In this document: piece after piece, positions 1 to 10,700 of the stretch
Layout of the letters: each line of letters opens with the position of its first letter
Numbering within the stretch: the first letter of the stretch is position 1
Source: Haliclystus octoradiatus
Taxonomy: Eukaryota; Cnidaria; Staurozoa; Stauromedusae; Haliclystidae
Assembly: GCA_916610825.1 (NCBI GenBank)
Contig: OU744453.1
Location: forward strand, 1,155,001-1,219,000
Length of the DNA: 64,000 nucleotides
Direction: 5' to 3'
Translations under genes and position numbers: made by a program
Notes under the pieces: generated by a model
Told to the model about the DNA's origin: nothing
Database searches by the model: none
What the model saw: the letters and a program-made list of their open reading frames with translations, nothing else

Positions 1-155
1 AGATATGACTGCAGTTTAGTCCTTCATATCCATGCAAGCGAGTTTTATAGCTCATGTGATTGTATTTCATGTAAATTACGAAGTAAAAGAAAATTACACA
101 CACACAGTCAGACATCAAACAACTCAAATATGACATTTTATTTTTCTATTTTTAG

Positions 156-3100
156 ATACAAAACAAAAATTTCTCATTGGTGCTGTCATCGAAGGCAAAG
201 GTAAACAGCATGGGTAAGTTTGAACAATAAAACAATTTGAACATCATCTTCTAAATTTATCTAGCCTACCTGGATCTATGACCCCGTTATCCCAACTGTT
301 GTTATACTATGCCTGCAGTAGAGGATTTACTTTACACGTTGAAGAACGGTGGCATTTACAAGGAAATTGATACAATCTTGACTTGAAATGCAAAATACAA
401 AAGTGATCGATATTAATAATGAAATGATATATTCTACCAAACAGCATAGAACAATCTAAATTGTATTATTATTATTGATAGGTGATATATTCTACCAAAC
501 AGCACAGAACAATCTAAATTGTATTATTATTATTGATAGGTGATATATTCTACCAAACAGCACAGAACAATCTAAATTGTATTATTATTATTGATAGGTG
601 GAAACCAAAAGGACAATTGGTGGCTCATCTGCAAGAGCATAAATCTGCTGTTAACAGGTGAGTCTAAACGCATGGCTTCAAACACTTTGAAAGAAGGTCC
701 GAGTCTGGAGTTCAAATTTGATTAATGCAAACAAGGTGTTTCTATTCAATGCCTTATATAAAGTATTATAATTCTGACGAAATCTTACAAAACCGTTTGA
801 AATTTGACTTACTTAAAAAGCATGATGATATGATTTTGGAAACAAAGAAAGTATGAAATTCAAATGTCATAATTTCGAACAAGGAGTCCATCTTGATCAT
901 TGAAAACCTTCTGGATTTGTGCTGACCTCCCTTTCAGGATCCACGTTCTTATGAACCATGTCAATGAATTTACAATTGCATACTTTTTTCATGATCGTTT
1001 TCATTAAATGGTTCATGAACAGTTCATGAAAACGTTCTCCATTTTGCGGTAACCAATTTTTAATTAATGGACAATGTTTGCCTATTTCTTCTTATGGTTC
1101 ATGAAGTTCACAGGCTGTCCCTGAATTACAAGTGGAATGTTTGTGAGACCAGTACTTTGTAGAAGTTCATGAACTGGACATGAAGATTTGCAGGAGGATT
1201 CCCTCCCTATATTCACCTGATATTTTAAAGATATCAACCTTCCTTTCTAACCAATGCTAAACTTTCTAACTTTCTAAACGTCAGTCGAACTTTTATGCTA
1301 GTACTATCGAATTCTACAGGAATGAGAAAGCCCCCTCATCCACCAGGGTACTATCACTCATTCAACCATTCATTTCAGTACTTATTTATTTATAATAATT
1401 GTCTGATAGGGTTGTTGTGAGCCATGATTTCAATTTCTTTGCCACTGCATCTGATGATTCAACTGTCAAGATATGGGACGCTGTACGACTGGACCGTAAA
1501 TCATCAACAACACGGTCTCGTTTCACGTATAACCGCCAAGGTATTTTTATTTTATTTTTATTTCATTGATCATTTTTCACAAACTAAATAAGCCAATATA
1601 TAACTTGTTTCATCTTGGTACTTGGTAAGTTGATTAGTATTTTTGATGACGACGGAAGCCCATCTTCATACCAATCACTGTGCTTTTGTCCCGGATTGAT
1701 CCCGAGACCCTTAGAGAATTGAGGTCCAACAGCCTAACCTTTACACCAAAGCCCTACTGTACAGTTAAGATATGTCAATCAACAATATGTGTTTTTACAT
1801 TGCAAGAGTGATCATTGTTGATTGCCTGTCCTATTAAAAAGGTTTTTTAGATTAAAAAGCCTTGTGAATAAATGATATTTTCCTTGTCTATTTTGTAGGT
1901 TGTAAGATCAATGGTTTGACATTTGCGCAAGGCTCACACACAGTAGCTTGTTGCTCAGACGATTCATCAATCAATGTTGTAAGGTAAAAAATAAATGAAC
2001 AAATACATGGATCTCCACTATAAATCATATTTTATGTGCAGATAATGACTGATTTATATCCTTGATTATATAAAACATTCTGTACAGCATATGAAAATAA
2101 TTAGAAACTAGAAATTAATAGAGTCACATTTAAAACTGCAGTTTATATACATTTTGACCTAATTTTATACATTTATATTTACATCTATTTTATAGAAACA
2201 TACATATAATTGCTAATTTATAGACACTAAATACTAATTTGAAATGCAGTTTAGTTGAGTGAACGATACGCTATGCACCATGGGGTGATGTAGAGGTGGT
2301 TGTTGTATTTATTAATAGAAGAGTGGCACAGGCATCTTCGGCAGGATGATGCCGCAATACCGTCTCAATTATTTATAGAACAGGTTTGATTTTTTCATAT
2401 GTTGTACTTATAATAGCTTTAATTGCTAATAATTATACGATCATGAAAGAGGGAACTATGCGTTAGATCTTCATGCGTACAGTACATGCTGTTACTCGAT
2501 TAGGCTGATTAGATCAGATATAAACAGAGCAACCGAACATCAGATCTGATCATATCTATCTGATCGACTGTACAGTTGCCCCAAATGTCAACCCAGCCTT
2601 GACTTTATCTAAAACATCAAATGAATACCATCTTCTGATGGTGGATGGAATGGTCCAGAGGGAATTGCATTCTGAATTTTTGCTATCCTTCTGAAAATCA
2701 GGCTCCGATGATGCCGCTCTTTTTGACATCCTAATTTAATTAAGGAAGTTAATGTATGTGCTAAATATATTATGAAATGTTTATTTTTATTTTTATAGAA
2801 TAGAAACTGCATCTCAAGGAAAAGGATCAAAGTTAATTGGTGTAACAGAAAAACATTTAAATCCAAAAGAAGAAGGATGCGTTGTTGATTTAACGCATTA
2901 TGATACAGGTATTAAACTACTGCGTTTATTACCATACTGCTATTGTTATATCATAATAACAAGATTATAATATTAATATAGTAATAAGATCATGAAGTCA
3001 ATGTCTACACATTTATTTCTGTTTCTTGGATTTTCTCTCTTTATGATATCGTCATTAGACAATATATTGAATATTGAATTTTGATATACAGTAATATAAT

Positions 3101-6100
3101 TCTGATTTCGATATACCGTCTGATGATCGCATAAAGCGAGAAACTTCAAATAACAGCAATGAGTGTGTAGTCCTATACTCCATTATCTTATTATCATTTA
3201 CAGGTCTGTCAAATGTCTTTGAGCACTATTGTACATCTGCTACAAGATAACCAGATCATTGTAATTTAATGCACCAGTCACTTGACATCACGGCGCCACG
3301 ACTCCCGGGAACTGGCCGGGCATTGACGCGTCACACCCGTCGTTTTAACATGGTTTTAACAGCTTCATTGCTCGGGAATTTCAACAATTTTTTAACACTG
3401 TTCTGAAATGCGGGGGTGAATAGGGGCCCGCGTTAATGTATAGTAAACATAGTAATATAGTAAATATCGTGCACTAACACTAACTACTAAAATTGAATAG
3501 GCTACATTTTTACCAGGAGTTTTAACGAATTGTAACACTGGCCAAATGTTAGCTTCCCAGATGTTTTCCGGGTTTCGGGGGGCCGTGATGTCAATTGACT
3601 GGTGCACAATAAATCATTCTGGCAGTATTCAATGTTTTATGATTTATAGAACTTAATTCAATGATTTATATACTTTCTAATTTCATAGGCTGTCAAAGTA
3701 TTCTAGCATTTGCAACTGTTTACGGCTACATTTGTGGTTGGGATCTGCGCATGCCCGATACATCATTTGCATGGAGGTTGAAAAATAACCCCAAAATGGG
3801 TAAGTAGAATTATAATTCTTGCAATCAAATCGATTTCATATCATGAAATATGATGATCACAACGTTTGATTCTTGGGATTTTATTGTCCTGAAAATATGT
3901 TTAAGACTTGTTTCACTTTCCCTACTTGAAATAAAATAATGATAAAAATGATATTTTGATTTTGATGTTGGAGACTATTACTTATATTCTTCCTTTTTCT
4001 GAATTCGTTCTAGTTTCCCAGCTGGACTCTGAGGAACTCTGATCTCTTCTACTTCTACTCCTAACTGTCTGTCTGTCACGTTACCAGATTATCATACTAT
4101 AAGCATACAATTGACCGGTTACATTTGCGCTCAGTCTTCGAATTGATGCGTGATGCATTGATTCACAATACGTGACTTTTGTGCGTGACTTTTGAAATAG
4201 CATTCACATTTCAACTTTGAGCCCGCAAGGCATGACGGTGAATGTTATACTTCTAACCAATCATCCGGGGGGGGGGGGTAACTTCCATTGTGCTTCGACG
4301 GGTCGTTCAAATGGAACTTTGGCAGAATGACCATAAAAAATGTTCACATGATGAAAAAGATATCCCAAATATATTTTTATGAATGGCAGATTCAGCCAAA
4401 GCAAATGAAAAAAAAAATTTAAAATTTAAAAAAAATCATAGGCAAATTTTGCACCATGAAAAACTTGCAAACGCGTCAAAAAGATACCTCAGAAAAAAGT
4501 TATCACTAAGCATACCCCAAAAATTTGAAAAAGGTACCTTTTGATATTTGAACGTCCCCGTATAACCAACGTATGGAAGTTACCCCCCGGGCCAATCATA
4601 CTCTGTCTATGTTTTAGGCTTGATCACGTGTCTAACTGTTGATCCGTTACTATGCTGGATGACATGTGGTACTAGCGATGGGAACATTTGTTGTTGGGAT
4701 ATGAGATTTCAGTTACCAATCACAGAAATTAATCATCACACGGGTATGTACACATTATTAGAGAACGTTTCTACATGGTAACATTGAACAGTATATTGAT
4801 TAAAGGCAAGTTAAATCTCGTCTTATAATGAGCAAGGTCTTGTTCTAGTCAAGTGGTCGACAGGTCAATTTTGAAACAAGTAACTTTAATATAACGAATG
4901 TATATCAATTATTCGTCGCGTCTTTCCATCATAACGGTTAAAAAATACAGAGCGGACATCTTCAGAATTTCTCGATTTCGTTCGATTTCTTAAATGACCT
5001 GCTGTATTAGCTCCTTGGCATTTAATCCCAGTGTTAAAATTAGAAATGGAGGGTGCCAAGGAAAAAGAGGGTTTGTGAAAAAATTCTCGGAAAAGATTGT
5101 AAAACTTATTTCAATCAGATTTTTCTTCCTTAGTAAAGAACATCGGGCTAACAAAGGGTTATAAGGCCGCCAGACTGTTCTCTTGTGCTAACCCTGTCAT
5201 ATTTGTCATTAGGTACCCAGAAAGGGGGGAGGGGTGATATAAGGTTGTGAAATATTGGAACATTTACTCTGAGCACGTACTAAGTTATGGATGTCCCCTT
5301 TAACGGACGTACATGTACTATCAACGAGACTTAATTATAGTTATGCAAATATGCTTTACGAGTGATCGTTCACGGGAAGACTCTCAGTTACAATGTTGTT
5401 GAATCTTGACATCAGTGGATGTTGCCCCCCAACAAAGTCATGAGCGCCATTTTAAATTTCAATTGAACTGATTTGAATGCAGGTGCTCGCATCCGAAGAG
5501 TCGCTTCTCATCCAATGGAACCGTCCTGGATTATTGCCTCGTTCCAAGGAAATAATGAAATCTCAATGTGGGATCTGGAAACCAGTGCCAGACGTCAAAC
5601 TCTTTGGGCTAGTCCACACCCGCCTCTTTCCCAATCGAAGGTAATTTGACTATGATGATATGTTGATTGGTTTGTGAGACACTTTAATACTAAACTGACC
5701 GGTATCAGGAGGTGGTCGCTGTTGGAAGGTCATTGCTACGTCTAATGGTGTTGCTTTAGGGTCAATACTGTAGAAATATTACAATACAACCCAATGGTTA
5801 TCGTATGGTATGTCGATGGTTAATAATGCCGTAACTATACAAAAGCTGATTGTTGTAAATAAATAATTGATGCCCAGATCAACACGTTGAAAAAATTGCC
5901 GTTATATATATACTCCAATCGACATTTATAAGAATTAAATATACTAACGGTTCAATGTGTCAACACTTTCAAAATTACGAAATGAAAAATAATAAATATA
6001 TATATTTATATTTTATGATAGAGTCAAGAAAGACACACCATTTTTGCTGTTACTGGGATCTGGAAACCAGTGCCAGACGTCAAACTCTTTGGGCTAGTCC

Positions 6101-7658
6101 ACACCCGCAGAGCAGAATAGCAGAGACGTAAATAATAATAGAGTCAAGAAAGACACATCATTTTTGCTGTTACTTGAAGTTTCACGTTGTTAAACGATCA
6201 TCAGACAGAATTCTGTCTGATGATCGTTTAACACCATGAAACTTCAAGTAACAGCAAAAATGGTGTGTCTTTCTTGACGCTATTATTATTTACGTCTCTG
6301 CTATTCACAAGCATTGAGTTGAGCACTTTTCACCTACCAATATAAAAAATTAAAAAATATATTGACACTTATATTTATATCTAAATTTAGTTTTTAACTT
6401 ATTATTCAACGTACTTTATTACCTTGGATTTTACACGTGATGAGGGGTTATCATGCCATAACCATGTGTCACGTGGTACAAATAAATCAATCAGAGCTGA
6501 TGACCGACAGCAAATCTTCAGCCTATGTATAGTAGTATAGTCCCATAGGAAAAGCAATACGTTACGTGCTATTAATTTATTAATTTCTCTATTAGGTATC
6601 AGCTGACGCTGCCCATGCAATTCATATAGCTGACCAAGATACTAAAACATACATCCTTGCTGGGGGTAGTGATAAGCGTATCCGTGAATGGGATCTTCGT
6701 CAACCGGAAAATTCCTCCGTCATGGCGGGAGCATCAACGGATAATTTAGATGGTGTCGTTTTAAAATACAAGTAAGTGATATTCCCTTTTAGATCATCTG
6801 CTTCTATCGAAAAACGCACGAGATGACCCGTATCATCATGCCATCATGATCACGAGCAATCCTAAGAAAACAAAATGGCCGGTTTTCCTCCATCGTATTA
6901 ATTAGACACCATGTCCTTCCCTCAACCTATCTATATACATTCAGCGTATACTTAGTCTGCGCACAGTCTCTAAATATTTCTGAGCAAAGTAGTTATTTAG
7001 GCTCTTTTTTAATGGTAAATTAATATATACTGTTTTGTGCAGTAAATAAGGACGCTTTTAATTAATGAGCATTTTTGCAAGTGAGTCTTTACATAAAAAT
7101 TCATCCATCAACTCATCAAGTTGTAAAATTTAATATACACTACAAAAGTTGAAAAATTATTACTTTGATATTTCTGTTCACAAGTTCAAGCTATGTATTC
7201 CTGCCTTTTGTGCGTTCACTAAAATCTACCTACGCAGTAGGCCTATATAATGCTTGTTTGTCTATACGGCTGTCTATATATATTGCAAATACGACGATAT
7301 TGATACCAATTCAACTGAAACGATGGTTTAATATATGGAAAATTGAACATAAGTCAGACGGTGTATATTTGATTACTATATGTTTTGCGACATTGCGACA
7401 TGCATTTAGACGACTTCTAGCCAGCTCTGTATTGGTTTTGTATTATCTAGGAATCGCTTGATTGATGGCACTGAAGTAATATATGAAACATACGAACGAT
7501 CTCGTTCTCATATTCATTACGATGATGCACCTAAACGAGGCCCTGATGAGCCTCCACCTGGTCATAATGATTGCATATCTGATATTACCATAACGAGGCA
7601 ACCTCAAAACTTTGTTATTAGTGGATCTCGTGATGGTGTGGTTAAAGTGTGGAAGTGA
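156..7658 (+). CDS. PIK3R4: VPS15 / PIK3R4 regulatory subunit, C-terminal WD40 part (5' partial)
   Basis: Ten exons read in one frame: 156-213, 598-657, 1410-1540, 1899-1983, 2799-2908, 3689-3799, 4618-4743, 5483-5640, 6596-6771 and 7451-7658 (TGA), about 406 residues. All introns are GT-AG and phases match at every junction. WD40 signatures recur: [40 protein letters not shown] and the terminal [10 protein letters not shown]. The segment [18 protein letters not shown] and the ending [12 protein letters not shown]...VKVWK are those of VPS15/PIK3R4. The family is the pseudokinase-HEAT-WD40 scaffold (about 1,360 residues) that holds VPS34 and Beclin-1 in the class III PI3-kinase complex on endosomes and autophagosomes. 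Only the propeller is visible; the kinase-like and HEAT parts must lie left of base 1. Family identity is secure; exon borders were placed by eye. Confidence 0.93.
424..597 (+). repeat. Three tandem 58-bp copies of a 3' splice site
   Basis: Units 424-481, 482-539 and 540-597 are nearly identical, each starting (A/G)TGATATATTC and ending ATTATTGATAG. Each copy therefore ends in its own AG acceptor. Only the third AG (596-597) joins in frame to the exon at 598. Use of the first or second would add GTGATATATT, giving Gly then a TGA stop in the frame set by the upstream exon. Confidence 0.9.
690..935. repeat. Dispersed repeat, copy 1
   Basis: This part of a VPS15 intron resembles 20265-20490 in a PLEKHG5 intron. 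Shared blocks in the same order are AATTCTGA(C/A)GAAAT, AATTTGACTTACTT, AGTATGAAAT and TTGAAAACCTTCTG followed by ATTTGTGCTG. No coding sequence or terminal repeats are recognisable. It is probably an old non-autonomous transposon. Confidence 0.6.
2316..2375. repeat. Short dispersed repeat, also at 28309-28350
   Basis: ATAGAAGAGTGG, then 20-30 bases, then CGTCTCAATTA occurs both here (VPS15 intron) and at 28309-28350 (PLEKHG5 intron). Its class is unknown. Confidence 0.35.
3116..3156 (+). ncRNA. Hammerhead-ribozyme-like motif (decayed stem III)
   Basis: CTGATGA (3120-3126), a stem II of TCGC/GCGA around an ATAAA loop, then GAAA (3140-3143). The downstream TTCAAATAACAGC is the same tail as in the copy at 6213-6254. 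The second pair of stem III is lost (C opposite A) and stem I pairs only partly, so this copy is probably inactive. It lies in a VPS15 intron. Confidence 0.55.
3270..3606. mobile_element. MITE-like element with ~40-bp terminal inverted repeats
   Basis: Begins TGCACCAGTCACTTGACATC and ends with the near-perfect reverse complement GATGTCAATTGACTGGTGCA. The match extends about 40 bp inward with a few mismatches. The 337-bp body, inside a VPS15 intron, has no credible coding sequence, so it is non-autonomous. Confidence 0.75.
4265..4591. mobile_element. G-rich-ended foldback element, copy 1
   Basis: Left end CCGGGGGG...GTAACTTCCAT, right end GTATGGAAGTTACCCCCCGG. The interior has A-rich blocks such as GAAAAAGATA and TTTGAAAAAGGTACC, then CGTCCCCGTATAACCAA. 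Related copies are at 24093-24343 and 37068-37330, each inside an intron. Confidence 0.7.
6018..6053 (+). repeat. Partial end of the 6116-6305 palindromic element
   Basis: ATAGAGTCAAGAAAGACACA followed by TTTTTGCTGTTAC duplicates the first part of the palindromic element at 6136-6172. It stops exactly where the 55-bp exon copy begins. Confidence 0.75.
6054..6108 (+). pseudogene. 55-bp verbatim copy of a VPS15 exon inside the next intron
   Basis: Bases 6054-6108 repeat exon bases 5569-5623 with no mismatch that I can find. It covers the [18 protein letters not shown] coding stretch, on the same strand about 485 bp downstream. There are no splice sites at its borders, so it should not be spliced in. 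It is sandwiched between a partial and a full copy of a palindromic repeat. Confidence 0.9.
6167..6208 (-). ncRNA. Hammerhead ribozyme motif, type I layout, all three stems formed
   Basis: Minus strand: stem I CTGT; core CTGATGA; stem II CGTT-TAAC-AACG; core GAAA; short stem III (AC...GT around TTCAA); cleavage-site base A; stem I partner ACAG. Every conserved hammerhead core base is present. Short stem III is the layout known from Penelope-like elements and retrozymes. The outermost stem II position is a U-U mismatch. Cleavage is predicted, not shown. Confidence 0.7.
6213..6254 (+). ncRNA. Hammerhead-like motif, broken stem II
   Basis: Plus-strand mirror of the motif at 6167-6208: CTGT, CTGATGA, then CGTT-TAAC-ACCA, GAAAC, TTCAAGTA, ACAG. 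Stems I and III still pair but stem II is largely lost, so this half is probably inactive. Confidence 0.55.
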
Positions 7659-7707
7659 GACTGCGCTGTTTGGCATAGCCATGAGCCCATTCACCAGCTC
7701 TAAAGGC

Positions 7708-7713
7708 AATAAA
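7708..7713 (+). terminator. Polyadenylation signal of VPS15
   Basis: AATAAA lies 50 bases past the VPS15 stop codon, at the expected distance for a short 3' UTR. No other strong candidate is closer. Confidence 0.55.
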
Positions 7714-10700
7714 ATAGTTTGTAAATATATAGCGCTAATTAAATTTTTATCATATTATTACCCTGAAATATAATTAAGTCTATAAAGTATTCAACATTTA
7801 AACATATCTTGATAAACTGGTATAATCATTGCCGACGTGTCGGTCTTTTACAGGAAAACTATTCTGAAATCTATCCAATTCAAGTTCTCATACATAAGTG
7901 ATGTGTGTCAAGATATTTTGTGCCGACTTCAAAAGTTTTTGTTTGAACTAATCTAATAATGGCGTGAATCCAATCTCGGACCGTTAGATTAATTAACGTA
8001 TGTTTTTGTTCTTTTACAAATTAATCACGTCTTTCATACATCATTAACTTTGACTTGACAGCCTTTCTTGATTAGGCTGTAAAATTCATAAACTTGGATA
8101 TTAATGATTGCATATTATATCTACATCAGTCTTAAGTGTTGCATTGTTATTCTTTATATAATTAAGGCTATATATGTACGAAGTTAATATATGACAATCC
8201 ACGGGCCAGGAAAGGCAATCACTTTTCATGAACTTCTACAACCTACCAAAGAAAACAAGGTTTTGCATCGCATTTGTTTCAATGAAAGAATAAACAGCTA
8301 CACATTATTCTATTATGTTTCTATTAATATTTAATTTCAAATATGCTCATATAACCGTAATATATACATGACGCTACGTCGTAGAACAATATTTGGTATT
8401 TTGGACTGAACATTTGCAAATTGAAATCATGTTTTTCTTGCGTTTTTGAAGTAAGCTATTTCATGGACACTGTTTTTGCAAAAGGAAATTTTCGATTTCC
8501 AATGACGGCAAAATAAACCGCTGCTTCCCGCTTTAACTTTGTGGTAAAGAAACCTGCCAAAAAAACTATATGAATCACGCAGTGTTCAATTCGTGGTATC
8601 TAAACAAATTTTAAACAATAAATCCGCCTCAAGGAGAAGAAACTCAACGAACAAAAGCATTATTCAAAATACGGAGCATCAAAGATTAACTTCTCATAAA
8701 ATATTAATCTTTGCTGATTTGAACTTTATTTATTTGTCCGTCTAAAATTATCTGGAATACTGTACCCGCATTTTCTTGCAAACCTTTCCGACCATACAAA
8801 TAAATAAATTGGTCCGTAACAGCTCCTCTAGTCTACCAGTCCAATCTACACAATATAATTCCAATAAATTCAATTATAAAATGCAAAGGTTTTTGACTCT
8901 TATAAATCTATACCGTACCGTATAGACCTGTACATAGCATGAAACATTTGAAACATTTCGAAAGCGTGGGAAATAGACAACGATATATCCATGTACCTAC
9001 ACAATAGTATAATATATTTTAATGCGTCCTATTCATCACATCGTAGTCTTCAAGACACACAATCTATTCAATATTTACAAAAGCAATCTTCTAGTGCCCA
9101 GGCATCTACTATGACGTCATTTCTATACAGAAGGTTAAGCCACAAAAGAAAACATTATATTGAAGGAACGAAGGTCGTATTTAGGTCGTATATGGTTTTG
9201 TAGAAAATACGAGAACACTGAAGAGTACTTTATTCACTCCATGAGCAGGTTTTATTTGGACCCAGTTCTGTTACTGGAAAACGGTAGAAAGATGAGGCTA
9301 GATCGGTAAGTTTTTAATTTATACATTCTGTTATAGCGATCAATTTGTTTTAATGTTTATTTGTGATGTTTATATATGTACTCCCTATGAGATTTAAGCC
9401 GCCAAAAAAACAACAATTCACATTGCTTTGTCTCAACACATATTCACAAAACTTATACTCAAGTTTATTTATTCAACGATTATCATAACATTTCTAAAGT
9501 TAATATATAAACTATAACATTAATCCTAAATAGTTTTATATAGTTGTTTTGGGATTTATGCAGAAGTCTTTAATAAAAGATATTGCCAGAGGAGTTAATT
9601 GACCATTTTTAGTAATTAACGCCGTTTTTAATAATAATAATCTATTCTCCATGGAAGCAATTAAAATATAAGTGACTCTTACAAAGCAACCACTTTGGAG
9701 AACGAAGGAAAAACTGCTATTAATTAAGTCCTATCGCTCCGGCCTCCAGACATAAATGGAACGATATTCTCAGTCAGAGTCGGTCTGCGGAGTTGAGCTG
9801 CACGTTGACGGTATCTACATTGATGGGAGGTAAAGTAGATCGGTGTTTTAATCAGATTGGATGACTTCCAAAGCTAATTATGGTAAACTGGATTGAAAAC
9901 CGGGCTAAATTATGTGACCAAGATGGTGACGAACGAGACATCCTGACTCTTTCTCGGATTTGCTATCATGACGAGGTTGTGTTGTGGATAGATGACTATA
10001 ACCGCATTGTAAACGGTCTGACAAGCCTGCTCTCAGACTAGTTGTCTCTACATTTGTAGTATTTGTAGATTCAGTGAAGCTCAGTGAAAGTCATGAAACA
10101 GTATCGAGTTTTATTCATTCACGGTACGGTGTTACTGTACTATTTTACTGAGTTACCAATTAACAGAGAGTCTGCAGACGTCATATGACGCATGCGTGCA
10201 GGCACATCAACAAGTTGTTAGCCTATTTTTATCGTGAATGCGAAGAAACGTTATGTATAGTTTGCAATACAATTAATTCTTTCACAACAGGTTGCTTACC
10301 GGAGACTTACGTATACGTACGTATGCACGTCTTTTATATTTTACCTACAAACTGTATAGACTACAATCACATTGCTTTAACTCACAGGAACTTCTTCTAT
10401 TGATATATTTAATACAACCAAAGATAATCGGCACTCTTTATATGCCCTTGCGACATGAATACATGCAACGTAATAGAAGTTTACCTATGCTTCTATGATA
10501 AAGAATATTAATTTAAAATATGGATCATGTTGTCGATCATACTCTCAACCGTCATACCAAAGATAATCGGCACTCTTTATATGCCCTTGCGACATGAATA
10601 CATGCAACGTAATAGAAGTTTACCTATGCTTCTATGATAAATATTAATTTAAAATATGGATCATGTTGTCGATCATACTCTCAACCGTCATAGTTCCTTG

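Larger units (their letters stand above)
6116..6305. mobile_element. 190-bp near-perfect palindromic element carrying two head-to-head hammerhead motifs
   Basis: Arms start AATAGCAGAGACGTAAATAA on each strand and run about 92 bp to a centre at CAGAATTCTG. Arm differences are few (for example AACG versus ACCA in stem II). The element has no coding capacity. It contains hammerhead-type cores on both strands and lies in the VPS15 intron before the exon at 6596. Related short arms, sharing TCAAGAAAGACACA, occur at 62767-62830. Confidence 0.85.

Noticed and set aside
7443-7709. Minus-strand open frame opposite the last VPS15 exon.
   Set aside because: It is a shadow of a well-supported coding exon on the other strand.
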